Positions 44,643 through 55,705 of a stretch of DNA of 64,000 nt are shown piece by piece (position 1 is the stretch's first letter; each line of letters opens with the position of its first letter). The notes under the pieces are model-generated. The model was not told the DNA's origin. It saw only the letters and a list, made by a program, of their open reading frames with translations, and made no database searches. This DNA comes from Okapia johnstoni (taxonomy: Eukaryota; Chordata; Mammalia; Artiodactyla; Giraffidae): contig CM044315.1 in the NCBI GenBank assembly GCA_024291935.2, positions 49,326,385-49,390,384 of the forward strand, written 5' to 3'. The position numbers were made by a program, and so were the translations under genes.

Positions 44643-45232
44643 GTTGTTGTTGAGTTGCTAAGTCGTGTCTGACTCTTTGTGACCCCATGGACTATGTGAC
44701 CCCATGGACTGTAACATGCCAGGTTTCCCTGTCCTTCACTATCTCCCGGAGTTTGCTCAAACTCATGTCCATTGAGTCGGTGATGCCATCCAACCATCTC
44801 ATCCTCTGTCATCGCCTTCTCCTGCCCTCAATCTTTCCCAGAATCAGGGCCTTTTCCAATGAGTTGGCTCTTTGTGTCAGGTGGCCAAAGTATTGGAGCT
44901 TTAGCTTCAGCATCAGTCCCCCCAGTGAACTGGGTAGGTTTCCTTTAGGATTAACTGGTTTGATCTCTTTGCTGTCCAAGAGTCTTTCTCCATCACCACA
45001 ATTCAAAAGCATCAATTCTTAGCACTCAGCCTTCTTTATGGTTCAACTCTCATGTCCATACTTTTTTCCAAAGCTGGAAAAACCATAGCTTTGACTAGTA
45101 TGGACCTTTGTTGGCAAAGTGATGTCTCTGCTTTTTAATACACTGTGTCATTTCTTTCAAGGAGCAAGTGTCTTTAATTTCATGGCTGCAGTCACCATCT
45201 GCAGTGATTTTGTAGCCCAAGAAAATAAAATC
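44643..45232 (-). mobile_element. BovB LINE 3' fragment with 8-bp TSD
   Basis: Reverse-strand BovB end: gttgttgttgagttgctaag at the tail, tttccctgtccttcactatc, tgatgccatccaaccatctc, ggtggccaaagtattggagc, tttcatggctgcagtcacca, then tgcagtgattttgtagccca. The duplication tgcttatt occurs at 44635-44642 and 45233-45240. A 17-base unit (tgtgaccccatggacta) is tandemly duplicated near 44677-44711. Confidence 0.9.
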
Positions 45233-45240
45233 TGCTTATT

Positions 45241-45850
45241 AATCTTACATATTTATTTAATCCCCAACTTCTCCCTTTATTCATTGTCTTATTTTGAGTC
45301 TACCTAGATTCCTGCTCAGTACTTCCCTCAGGGTGGCTTATACTATACTCTAGGTAGTCCTATACCACAGCTTACTTCCATTCCCAAATTAGGTTTGCAT
45401 ATATATTTTATGTTACCATGGTGTTACACAAGGGTAGCTTGGTTTCCTAAGACACCTTGTATGGAATGGGTGGGGTTCAATGTTGGTGACAAGCTACTAC
45501 TAATCAGTTTTCTTTCAAACTACATTAAAATTTATCATCAAATAATCAGATAGCTAGTTTACAATAATAGATTGCTTTTTCTTTTTAATAAGCTCATACA
45601 TTTCACATTTTTTTGTTTGTTTCTTTTTGATGTAAGTCATTTTTCTCATATAAGCCTACTTACACTAAAGCATCATTAAATCTACTATTTTATTTTACTT
45701 CTCATTAATTATGTCTTATTTATCCAGTGTAAGGCTCTCTTGATAATTCTGTAGGCTTAAAGAACACGAATAAAATTATTCCTATTCATTAACTCACTGG
45801 GCCTCCAGTCTGTTCTTAGAAGGGCAATGAGTTAATTCATTGGCAGGGAA
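45241..45850. other. No gene seen
   Basis: Unassigned AT-rich sequence. Confidence 0.4.
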
Positions 45851-45854
45851 AGAG

Positions 45855-45965
45855 CAAAGATTATGGAGTGAGAAAATCTAACTAGCCTCAGTGTGGGCTG
45901 CTAACTTGTCTGAAACTTAGTTTACTCATCTGTCAAACAGGAATAATAATATATACTGCAAATCC
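45855..45965 (+). repeat. MIR SINE fragment
   Basis: Forward order: gcaaagattatggagtgaga, aacttgtctgaaacttagtt, actcatctgtcaaacaggaa, taataatatatactgcaaat. Confidence 0.55.
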
Positions 45966-48145
45966 CTTGGGGCAGTGTACATTAAATTGTATATTCATAT
46001 CAGGATGTTACATTGGAAGTTTTGGCTGAAAATTCAGCTTTCATAGACAATAGATACTAAAATGATTTATGAGACAGACCAACCTGCAGGATTTGAAAAT
46101 GAAACAACTAAAACCAATTTCATAATCTTAAGCAAGTCAGCCACAGAGAATACAAGAAGCTTGAGACAGGAAAGAATATGTGCAGGAACTTCAGTGTGAG
46201 CTACGCTATGAGGTCCCTTCGCCAAAGGGGTGTTCACCCCTTTACATCCAATCAAGTGAGGGAGACTTTGACACAGCCACTTGGAAAAGTGGTATCTATT
46301 CCCTACAGCAGAGGAGATGTAGTGAAAATGGCACCTAACATTCAGTGGCAGCAATGAGTTGAGAAGTGTCTCCCAGCATTTCTTGGGACAAAAATTGTAT
46401 GAGTGTGTGTCTTAGATTAAACACAGCCCATGTAAACAAGGGGACCAGAATGAGGTTGTGTTAAGCTCTATTCTGTTCAATAGGGCCTTTGAGATGGGAA
46501 AACTCATCAAATAGAACCTGAGCCTCATCCTCCCACCCCTAATTCCTTGGGACTATGGAAGGAGTAAGGAACTAGAAGAAAATGAATCATAGCCTGCCTC
46601 AAGAGAATTGTATTGCTGGGAGATTCCCAATACCGAAGGTGGGAGGGGAATTCCAAATGTTCAGTGGGAAAAAGTGCTTTAATATAGGTCAGGCCCAGAG
46701 GGCCTGAGGCCAACATCCAGCAGAACTGGCCATGCAAGAGCTTGCCACTCCTCACCTATTGCTCCAATTCCAAATGATCTATAAATAGCAGCTAGCTAGT
46801 GAAGAGAGAAGCCAGAGCATAAAAGAAATGAAATGCATTACATTTACAGGCTGTGGGCCCACTGAGAAGAGAGAGAAGAGCTGTAACTTTGAATGAAGTT
46901 AGAAAGTTTGACTGCTACATGGGACTGGACATTTCAAGTACCAAACTGTGACAGTATTTTGTTACTCAAAGTGACCAGAATATTTTTATTTCCTAAGAGG
47001 TATCAGAAAAAGGCATGGGTATATTCAACCTGAGGTTTAATTCACAGCAGAGGAAAAACTGAAAATACTTTAAAGAGAGAGATGACAAAATAATTTTGTA
47101 ATATTATATGTAATATATGCTAAAAATATATAGGAGTTTTTAAGGTCAACCCATCTTGTGAAGATTTTCAAAAAACTGTTCCTGGATCCTAGAATTTAAT
47201 CCCCAATTTGAAAATCCACGAGAGTCTAGAGTGTGGTGCAAGAAGAGAAAAGGTGAAGGAATTTCATGGGAAAGCTCTTGCTTTGTTGAATCTCCACCTC
47301 CTCACTTCTACCACACGTCTGGTGAGGGGATCAGGGGGAAGATCACTGGGAGATCTGTGGGCTGTGTTTCCTGGTCAGGAGCTAGAGAAGACTGATGCCT
47401 AACCAACCCCTGACTAACCAGCCTACCCTCCCAGAGTCATTCATGGGAGGGATATGCATGTTTCCATGGAGCAGATGTAGGTCATATAGGAGACAGAGCA
47501 AGTGTGGGGTTTTCCTGCATCATCCCTAAGAAGTCTGCTTAGAAGGCTCACACCCAGGATATGTACCATCCAGCTTCTAAGGGCTGAGAAAAAAGCCATA
47601 GGAGAGCATCTAGACTAGAATATGCTCAGGAACATGCTTAGCATGAGAATTGTCACAAGGGGCCCACATAGGGAAACTCTGAAGGGCCCATGAAAGCTTC
47701 ATCAACCAGGCAGATCACTTTGAACCATTTGCAGACTCAGAGAACTAACAGTCAAGTAAGAACTAGTAAGGCTGAGGTTCTATCCCCTTTAACCTTCCTC
47801 CCACCTCTTGTTCATCCTGAGTTGAGGTGATCTGAAAAAAAAGCTAAAGAAAATGAAGAAAGAGATGAGCAAAGGAGAGCAGACCAAGGACCTAAGCCCA
47901 TGGTCCCCTGTTTGATTGCAGACCTCCACCTGGGGGAAGGGAGAAGATCAAATGCAAACTCATGTTCAGAGTTTCAGTTATTCCTTAGAACCGGAAATCA
48001 CAGTTACTGAATTGAGACTGTATTTGTGACTTCAAGACATTTTAGGGTCATTTTACCGATGAGTTAGCAGAGGGATTATGAAGTGTACTAGAATTTTCAT
48101 CCAGGATAAAGGAAAGAGAATCCCTCTCAAAAAAAAAAAAAAAGT
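45966..48145. other. Repeat-poor stretch, no gene supported
   Basis: About 2.2 kb without a repeat I can name. Frames of 64-95 codons on both strands (46067-46354 minus, 46525-46755 minus, 47208-47402 plus) show no domains or start context. An A-run lies at about 48130-48144. Confidence 0.4.
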
Positions 48146-48149
48146 AAAG

Positions 48150-48415
48150 ATATGGTAGAAACCACAGTTGTATTTTGTATTTTGATTGTATACACTTAGT
48201 CACTCAGTTGTGTCTGACTCTTTGCGACCCCATGGACTATAGCCTGCCAGGTTCCTCTGTCCATGGGGTTTCTCCAGGCTAGAATACTAGAGTGGTTTGC
48301 CATACCCTCCTCCAGGTTTGATTGTATACTAATCAACAATATACCCTAATGCTAGAAAAGCCTTGGCACATAGTAGCTACTCAATATTTATTGGTTGAAT
48401 AATTGAATAGCAAGC
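48150..48415 (+). repeat. L2 3' end split by a Bov-tA
   Basis: After the SINE: ctaatgctagaaaagccttg, gcacatagtagctactcaat, atttattggttgaataattg. This is a forward L2 terminus. The matching left part is about 48160-48193. Confidence 0.5.
48194..48316 (-). mobile_element. Bov-tA SINE, 3' half only, with TSD
   Basis: Reverse strand: acttagtcactcagttgtgt, agcctgccaggttcctctgt, gaatactagagtggtttgcc. The 13-bp duplication tttgattgtatac is perfect (48181-48193 and 48317-48329), so the short length reflects 5' truncation at insertion rather than later loss. Confidence 0.93.
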
Positions 48416-48440
48416 TAGTTTCACATATATATGTGTGTGT

Positions 48441-48444
<4 letters not shown>

Positions 48445-48478
<34 letters not shown>
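48445..48478 (+). repeat. (AC)17 microsatellite
   Basis: Seventeen uninterrupted AC units, preceded by a tatatatgtgtgtgtacat segment that can pair with it. Confidence 0.98.
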
Positions 48479-48482
<4 letters not shown>

Positions 48483-48604
48483 ACTCTAAAAACTAAAGCT
48501 TTGTATAGTAATACTTCTAAGTAAGTACAATGTTACAATAATTATTAACGGTGGTAGTACCCAATTCCTTGCAATCTTGATAAACAGAGTTTGCAGTGGA
48601 AAGC

Positions 48605-48800
48605 ATTCATCCATTCATTCACTAATTGAGATAACAAATGTTGACTAAATAACTTCTTTATTTCAGGTACCATGATGGGCAGTGGAGATACTATGATGAT
48701 GCAGCTCCTGTCTTTATAAGTCTCACTGTTCAAAGAGAGAAGACAGATAAGCAAACAAACAAGTGTTTGCAGAAATCTTGAAATTTGGACTGAGGAGGAA
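48605..48800 (-). repeat. L2-like 3' fragment
   Basis: Reverse L2 outline: attcatccattcattcacta, aatgttgactaaataacttc, caggtaccatgatgggcagt, gcagctcctgtctttataag. The 144-codon minus frame 48545-48979 runs through this and is not taken as a gene. Confidence 0.45.
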
Positions 48801-49127
48801 GAGAAAGGAGAAGAAAGATGATCACAGAAAGTCCATGAGCGGGATTTTCCCTGGGCTTGCTGAGTTATGGACAGCAAGCAGTGAGCATAGAGGACAGCGT
48901 GGGCTGGGGCAATAATAGTACCAGCAAGAATAAGAAAGAGCAGAGGCTGCCAAACAGGCGTTTTGCTCTCTTCACACATTTATGCAGCACTGATTCTAGG
49001 AGCAGAAGCCGGGTTGATAGGAAATCATGGACAAATGACAGATGTCAGAATGAGCTAGAATGGATGACTGAGGAAGTTTAGTGGGGGTCAAAGGCCAGAA
49101 TGCTTGCAAACTGTCTTACATTGCTTT

Positions 49128-49210
49128 CCATTCATTCATTTAGTCTTTCATTCCATAAATATTTATTAAATGTTGGTTCTGAGCCAGTCTGTATGCTCTG
49201 GGATGTGGGC
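49128..49210 (-). repeat. L2 3'-end fragment
   Basis: ccattcattcatttagtctt, aaatatttattaaatgttgg, gagccagtctgtatgctctg. Confidence 0.48.
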
Positions 49211-49314
49211 TCTTGAAAATGGTCCATTGGAAGCTCACCCTGGTCTTCTTATTCCTTAGTTCCCTCTTCTTGCCAGGGCTTCTTATTATATAACTTTTTT
49301 AGAGAAGATAGTTC

Positions 49315-49560
49315 ATAGTTGAGCAATTAAGAACACAGACTTGGAAAGACCCTGAATTTTGTCTAGGTGACTGCAGTCAAGTTTTTTAATTTCTCTGAAT
49401 CTCGGTTTCCTCATGGGTGAAAATGCTATAGTAAAAGTACCTCCTTGAAGAGCTATTGAGTAGATTCAATGGAACAATGCATGTGAAGGAATTGGCACAG
49501 TTCCTTGCACACTGGAAGCCCTGGATAAAGGTTAGTCATTTATCATGATTGTTCTCTTTG
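49315..49560 (+). repeat. MIR SINE
   Basis: Forward order over ~240 bases: gcaattaagaacacagactt, gactgcagtcaagttttt, ctctgaatctcggtttcctc, agattcaatggaacaatgca, ggcacagttccttgcacac. Confidence 0.65.
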
Positions 49561-49702
49561 TTTCTTTTCTGCTCTGCTCCCTGGGAAATTGGGCACTTTA
49601 TTCTACTCACTGCAGATGCTGTGGTGTTTAAAATATTCCTACTTTGTGAAGCCATTTAATATTGGTGTGTGGGCTATTTTCTCTTTTTTCCCTCTTAATC
49701 AG

Positions 49703-49836
49703 TGTTATTGTTAACAACTCAGAAGCCACACAGTGATTATGGCTCCAAGAGGATTGAAATCTCAGTGGCTCATAACCTTTCAGAAAATGAAAGCTCTTTT
49801 AGGTTAAAATTCCAAAGGCTGGCTCCTACTGCAAAG
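49703..49836 (+). other. Exon-like segment (hypothesis)
   Basis: A pyrimidine-rich acceptor-like tract (ctcttttttccctcttaatc then ag at 49701-49702) precedes it. A donor-like junction gcaaag|gtgagg follows at 49836/49837. Only one of three frames is open through all 134 bases. That frame meets a TAA just upstream, at 49696-49698, inside the acceptor tract. Its translation (for example QKPHSDYGSKRIEIS and LKFQRLAPTAK) resembles nothing I recognise. No partner exons were identified, so this may be chance. Confidence 0.18.
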
Positions 49837-50162
49837 GTGAGGGGTGTGTGTATGTCTGTGTGTGAAGAAAATTTGATAAAATTGTCTCTGACAAATTTCT
49901 GAGTCATTGGATCATGAAAAAAAGGTGTTTCTCATCCCTTGAAAGAAATTCTGGGTGCCTGTTTCAGTGCATGAATATCTCAATAAGCAGCTTGATTTTT
50001 AAATGTCAAACTTGCTACAGAACTTGGTTCTTGGGTAGGACAAATGCCTTTGATTTGTTTGAAGAAATTTGATTTGGAAATGGCCAAGTGATTAGTTGTC
50101 GAGACTAAGGCTTTGAAGTCAGAGTATGGATTTCTATTATAGGCCCTTGCAAAGCCCCAGAC

Positions 50163-50235
50163 ATTTGCATGTAAAATATTTCTAAAACTTTTGCATATGC
50201 TTAGATATTAAAATAAGCATGCTTAATGCATTTAT
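50163..50235. promoter_or_regulatory. Cluster of octamer/POU-like motifs (hypothesis)
   Basis: A perfect octamer ATTTGCAT lies at 50163-50170. TTTTGCATATGC lies at 50189-50200, and AAGCATGCTTAATGCATTTAT-like text at 50215-50235 includes TAATGCAT and ATGCATTT. Four octamer-like sites in about 70 bases suggests a POU/homeodomain binding platform, but AT-rich DNA yields such matches by chance. Confidence 0.25.
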
Positions 50236-50699
50236 AGGATCCCATCTGTCACATACACAATGCAGTTTAAAATGCTACCCAAAGAGGAAATATCATCTTG
50301 TTGTTTAACCTTAATCAAATAGGAGAACAAACAGACAGTGCTGATGAACTATGATTGCTGAAGTCCTAAATGAGCAGTTGTATGTAATTCTGTACATTGT
50401 GCATTTGGGATCCTGTTAAATAATAGCTTTTATGAGATCTCCATTTGAAAGAGACTCAAGAAAGGGAACTGAACCAAAGAGAGGCAAGAAGCATTCAAGT
50501 ATAAAAAAAATAACAGTACAACATACATCTCTGTTAGTAACTAATGGTAGGACATGACACTATGACAAACTGTTAGAAATTGGATATAATTAATTCAGAA
50601 ATGAGGAAACTCACCAGAGGGGACCTAATCAGAGCTTTCCCAACAGATTCAGTTACTCTGTGATGAAGCAGGATCCATATGGTCAAAAGGGAGGGTTTG

Positions 50700-50800
50700 G
50701 AGGAGATGATCTAAGTTCGAGCTCTGTTCCTTACAAACTGGAAATGGGCAAATTACTTACCTTCTCTTCTCTAGGTCTCTATTCCTTTAGAGAAGTAGCA
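50700..50800 (+). repeat. MIR-like fragment
   Basis: gatctaagttcgagctctgt, aatgggcaaattacttacct, tctctaggtctctattcctt fit a forward MIR core. Confidence 0.42.
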
Positions 50801-51711
50801 ACAGATAGCATTGGAATGGTGCTTAAAAGGACTCCGAAGAGTGTCTAGTCTGTTGAAACATCCACTACACCTCTATGTGATATTTTGTTTGTAGTTGATA
50901 TTACTCCTATATGCCATATTTGCAGGGTAATAAAAAAGGACAGTCATTACTGCTTATCATTGCCTCTATCATCTCTAACAAATAACGCCATTTTAAACTG
51001 TACACATACATAAGAACTTACTGCTATAAAAAGGATTTCAAGGACTAGTATTTGGGTCAAGAGTAAAGGGACTCTTAAATAGATTGCTGAAGGATCTTTT
51101 TCCTCTTTCTTCCTAGAGATCAATTAAGTACAAGAGTTGCTAGAGGTACTATGTATCTCATACAGGGGAATGGAGTAGGTGACATTTTGGTATCATTCTA
51201 CCTATGACTTTCTGACTTTTTTCTAGCCAACATTATCTTTGAATTCCATCATATTTTCTTAGTTTTATGAAGCATTAATTCATGTTTGGAGTTAAAAGAA
51301 ACCTGAGAACAGATAGAGAAAGCCACATATACAAGACTTGTGTCCAACATCAAGGTCCAGTTATAAGGAAAAGCTATTATTCTAATCTTCTTTCAGCAGT
51401 ACAGAGGAGAAGTCTTGCTTGTTATCACTGGAGATTCTAATTTATCTGTGTAAAATGAATTTAAATGATTATTGATAGTGGTAACTCATATTCAAATCTA
51501 TTTCAGATCAGTAGTTGAATGTTAATTTTGCACCATAATGAAAAGCAAATTCTCTAAGTTCTCACTCTCATTATTTAATACAAATTGATGTCACAACATG
51601 CCTGGTAAAGAAAAAAATATATCTTTCTCTATTACTTCCATTTGTTAGTTTTATTCATTTAATTATAGATGTGGGAGTTGTCAGTTTTGTTGCTTTTATT
51701 AACCAACAACT
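50801..51711. other. No gene seen
   Basis: About 0.9 kb unassigned. Confidence 0.4.
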
Positions 51712-51723
51712 ATAGACAATTTC

Positions 51724-52270
51724 TATCAAAAGACGCTTACTTCTTAGAAGGAAAGTTATGAGCAACCTAGATAGCATATTAAAAAGCACAGACATTACTT
51801 TGCCAACAAAGGTCTGTCTAGTCAAGGCTATGGTTTTTCCAGTGGTTATGTATGGATGTGAGAGCTGGACTATAAAGAAAGCTGAGCGCTGAAGAATTGA
51901 TGCTTTTGAACTGTGGTGTTGGAGAAGACTCTTGAGAGTCCCTTGGACTGCAAGGAGATCCAACCAGTCTGTCCTAAAGGAGAACAGTCCTGGGTGTTCA
52001 TTGGAAGGACTGATGTTGAAGCTGAAACTCCAATACTTTGGCCACCTGATGCGAAGAGCTGACTCACTGGAAAAGACCCTGATGCTGGGAAAGATTGAGG
52101 ACAGGAGGAGAAGGGGACGACAGAGGATGAGATGGCTGGATGGCATCACCGACTCGATGGACATGGGTTTGGGTGGACTCAGGGAGTTAGTGATGGACAG
52201 GGAGGCCTGGCATGCTGCGGTTCATGGGGTCACAAAGAATCAGACACGATTGAGTGACTGAACTGAACTA
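51724..52270 (+). mobile_element. BovB LINE 3' fragment with perfect 12-bp TSD
   Basis: Starts near aaaagacgcttacttcttag and ends gactgaactgaacta. The duplication atagacaatttc is perfect (51712-51723 and 52271-52282). It encodes the BovB C-terminal region. The frame 51932-52261 reads [19 protein letters not shown] and ends [19 protein letters not shown]. The opposite-strand 169-codon frame is a shadow of this. Confidence 0.94.
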
Positions 52271-52282
52271 ATAGACAATTTC

Positions 52283-53590
52283 ACTACTTTCTGGTCAGTA
52301 TGCTATATTAAAAAATGTGATTTTTTTGTATAAGTGAATTGACCAGTAAAAGGATAAAAAATTTGGATAGTAAGGGTTTGACACTCACATACTCAGGGAA
52401 GTCCTTACAGGCTATATATCAGGTTCTTGTTTGACTGTATGATGTTAAGTGAGGTTTGGGGAAGAAAGAAGATTGTTGACTTTGTCTGTACATTCCAACA
52501 ACTGTCCCCCCCAACCCACTTCTGGAGTAGCCTCTTCTAAGATGTGAAGATGTATGTAGACTGGACAGTATTTCAGTTGTGCTATATGTCTCCAGAATAG
52601 CATTTTAAGCATGTTGATACTGTGCTGGAGAGAGTATTATGAATTAGCGAATAGAGGAAGAGCTACAGCCACAAACGGGAAGAAGAAGAAGGTCAACCAG
52701 ATTATAAAACATCTAGAGCCACATGACTATAAAAAATATATATAGGGTATTGGGAGTATCTTGATTTTAGGACAGAAAAAATTCACTTTGTCTTCTGGGA
52801 ATTAAAAGCCCATTCTCTATCCGAATAGGAGTTAGAGATACTGGGGCTGATGTCAAGGAACCCAACTCCACCGAGGAACTGAAGTCTCTCTAAAATTACC
52901 AACAATAGATCAGTCAGAACAGAAAAGCCTGGATACATCAAAGAAAGAACAAACATTGGTTCAATCTGGGCTTCAACAAAATTTTCTCAAAAAGTAAACC
53001 AAAAGGGCCACCACAAAACAGAAAAGGATATGTTTGCAGAAGCTCAGGACAGGGGGCCTACAGCCAGTGAAGAAACATCCCTGCCCCAAACAAAACAACC
53101 TTTGACCACAGGGTATGGCAGAGATGACACCAGCAAGGTGAGTGTGACAGCCATGGGCCTACATAGACTGAGACTTAAAGACCATAAAGTTAAAGGCCAT
53201 AAAGTCATGTGAAGGGAAATTAGCCCAGACCAGGCAAACACAATAGGATCAGATGAAATTAAGAGATGAAACTCACATGACTGCACCTATTCTTGGGACC
53301 TGGTGGGCAGGGAGAATGAAAGATCACCATCCACAGTAAAAAAAAAAAAAAACAAAAAAAAAACCATGACCTGTAGGCAGGAGAGACTCACAATTCCCTT
53401 TTCATCACTTCTCCCTACCAACCCTTCCAAAAAGGACCATGCTTAGTCCAGTTCAAGGACATTTTCTTTGACCTACAAGTGTCACAGTGCTGAACACAAG
53501 TGATCAAAGACAGACTTAGGGAAAAATGGTATCTTCCGAACAAGGTATGCAGTAAAATGATGAGATACCTTGTTTCATGCTCACCGCTTC
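52283..53590. other. No gene supported
   Basis: About 1.3 kb unassigned, with an A-rich tract at about 53337-53363 (interrupted by one C). The A-tract could mark the 3' end of a retroposed sequence, but the ~500 bases before it match nothing I know. Confidence 0.35.
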
Positions 53591-53594
53591 ATTG

Positions 53595-53667
53595 CCAGAA
53601 CTTAGAAGAGTGTCTGGCGCACAAAGCTGCTCAATAAATCTGTGTTGGGTGGATTAATGATTGAATG
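53595..53667 (+). repeat. L2/MIR 3'-terminal fragment
   Basis: agaagagtgtctggcgcaca, aagctgctcaataaatctgt, gttgggtggattaatgattg. Confidence 0.52.
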
Positions 53668-53676
53668 AAGCAGTAA

Positions 53677-54243
53677 CTAGAGGTTGGAGGCTCTCTTTCT
53701 CTTGGTGCAACTCTTGTTCTGAGAACATCTGGAGCAGAGGGCCCCAAGAAGTCTGGAGGAGGCAGCCCAGGCCAGCTCTGATGTGAATACTGGACAAACA
53801 TGCTCGGGCTCTTTCTTGAGCTGCTTCTCTTCCCTGACAAATGTGTTCTTCCTGATCCAGCCTTCATTCCCTGTTAGATGGATGAGATGCCAAAGGCCAG
53901 GCTCTGGAGTAGGCTTAGGGTAAAAGGAAGAATGGAAGCTGTTTGCCCTAATTTGCTCCAGGCTCTTTGTTATACCAAGACCAAGCCACCCAAAAGGAAC
54001 TCTGCTGGTCTGGCTTGGCTCACAATGGACCAGACCTTGGTTGAGGTGCTGCTTACAGCTAGTGGGCCATGATTCCATCTGCCTCTTTAACATATAGGAT
54101 TCACCAAAACATGCTTGATTAAAACACAGCAATGGGGTCTGCTCGCAGCATGGCCAGTGATAAATATTTGGGAGTACTTTTTGTGTTTTAAAAATATTTC
54201 TCCTTTTACTCTTTGTAGTCAATGGAAGTGGAAAGATAGGCAC
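53677..54243 (-). other. Unassigned 188-codon open frame
   Basis: This is the longest open frame outside known LINE sequence, from ATG at 54241-54243 to TAA near 53677. The translation is mixed and shows no repeat, membrane segment or motif I recognise. It has seven or more cysteines without regular spacing (for example WPCCEQTPLLCFNQACF and LGALCSRCSQNKSC). Local base composition is less AT-rich than average, which lengthens chance frames. No splice or promoter context supports it on this strand. Most likely chance. Confidence 0.12.
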
Positions 54244-54252
54244 AATAACAAG

Positions 54253-54935
54253 GTAAAGAGAGGGGGAAAGACATTACTGGTGTCTCCAAGGAAGCATCTT
54301 GGAACATAAGTTAGAAAAGAAAAGACTAAGACAACCCTAGATTATGGCTTCCAGGAGAGTATTTCTCTCCTGGGTCTGCAGAGAGGCAGGAGCCAAGGCA
54401 GGTGCAGTGACTGAAAGAGATACTATCCACCAATGAGGATTTCCCTCCCACTGGCTGATTGAAACATGTCCTAAAAATCCCTCATCATGAAGGGATATTC
54501 AAGCTACTTGTACACAACACAAATAGATGTGTTGGCAGCCAATGGTCTGGGCCAGCTGTTCATTTTCATAAAGGGAAACACGATTTTCAGTTTAGGGTTT
54601 TAATGGCAGCTTGTGCCTGATGCCATAAAACCCTGTATCTAAACTTCTCCTCTGAAGAGGAAAAAAAAATCTGTGCAAAGCACAAGGATATTGTTCAGAA
54701 CTAATGTGCTGAATGGTTTCCAGTCCTGAAAATCATACCTAAGCTCATTGCTTCTCAATAAAAATGGCCCTGTTCCATCAAGGAACATAATCAGTGGTCT
54801 TTTTTAAGCCAGTATGTGTGTGAATCAGAATCAGAATTGTTTACATGTTATTTACTTAATGTATTTTCTCACTCTTTTTTCCCAGTATTCATTGGCATAA
54901 ATACCCTAACAATAAATAATACAAATCAACACTAG
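54253..54935. other. No gene seen
   Basis: Unassigned. Confidence 0.4.
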
Positions 54936-54940
54936 AATTG

Positions 54941-55131
54941 TGGTCTGCAAACTATAGCCTGTGGGTTAAATTCAACCAGCAACCTGTTTTTATATGAGCA
55001 AAGAATGGTTTGTACACTTTTAAAAGGTTGTAAAAAATAACGAAGAAGAATATGAGATAGAGATCATAAGAGACCCGCAAGATGAAAATATTTCCTGTCT
55101 AGTCTTTCACAGAAAAAGTTTGCTGAATCCT
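54941..55131. mobile_element. Non-autonomous hAT-like DNA transposon relic
   Basis: Terminal sequences are roughly inverted: ggtctgcaaactat at the left, agtttgctgaatcc at the right. The inside follows a well-known mammalian repeat (gcctgtgggttaaattcaac, aagaatggtttgtacacttt, taaaaggttgtaaaaaataa, tctttcacagaaaaagtttg). No transposase. Confidence 0.6.
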
Positions 55132-55450
55132 TCGTTAGAACATTGTTTGCTTTCTTACATCCAAAATTATGAAAAATGAAATAATGAGGAACCAGCATGG
55201 CAGTTTTGGTTTGCTTAAAGATTTACAAAGATTCTGTGAAACAATAGAAACTGTCCCCCAAGAAGGAAATCATAAAGACACATAAATTATAAACTGATCA
55301 GTTATTAAATAATACTATATTAAACAAGTGTTATATTTAAATAATTGACTAAATGCACTCAGACTTCATTTCCTTATGTTGTAAACATTTCTGAAAAATC
55401 GTCTCAATAGGCTAAAAATGAAAAAGCCCCAGATTTGCACTAAGTCTAAT
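55132..55450. other. No gene seen
   Basis: Unassigned AT-rich spacer. Confidence 0.4.
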
Positions 55451-55454
55451 GACC

Positions 55455-55705
55455 ATAGGCACCACTTACTGTGTCCTTACCAGATTAAGTGCTTCACTTA
55501 CAATGTTGCATTGACTCTTCAAAACAACCCCATGAGGTAGACAGCATTCTCCTCATTTTACAGCTACGGTGACTGAGGCTCAGAGGGGTTAATAGTGTGT
55601 CCAAGCCTCAAGGTTAGTAAGCGATGAGACAAGGACTTGAACTCCGTTCTAGCTGACTGTGGAGCACAGGCACGTAATCTTTACACTATAGAATCTTAAC
55701 GTAAT
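55455..55705 (-). repeat. MIR SINE, nearly full length
   Basis: Reverse MIR in full order: caccacttactgtgtcctta, aacaaccccatgaggtagac, ctcattttacagctacggtg, gcttgaactccgttctagct-like text, then cacgtaatctttacactata. Confidence 0.82.

Larger units (their letters stand above)
49561..50690. other. Repeat-free island around the exon-like segment
   Basis: No recognisable repeat between the MIR at 49560 and the next MIR at 50700, apart from a short GT-rich run near 49845-49862. It contains the exon-like segment and the octamer cluster annotated separately. Confidence 0.4.

Noticed and set aside
48421..48480. CRISPR-like or satellite array
   Set aside because: The repeats are simple CA dinucleotides; no spaced direct repeats occur anywhere in the window.
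48545..48979. 144-codon minus-strand frame as a gene
   Set aside because: It crosses an L2-like relic, lacks a domain, and composition and context give no support.
53337..53363. Processed pseudogene ending in this A-tract
   Set aside because: The sequence upstream matches no gene I recognise and no TSD was found.
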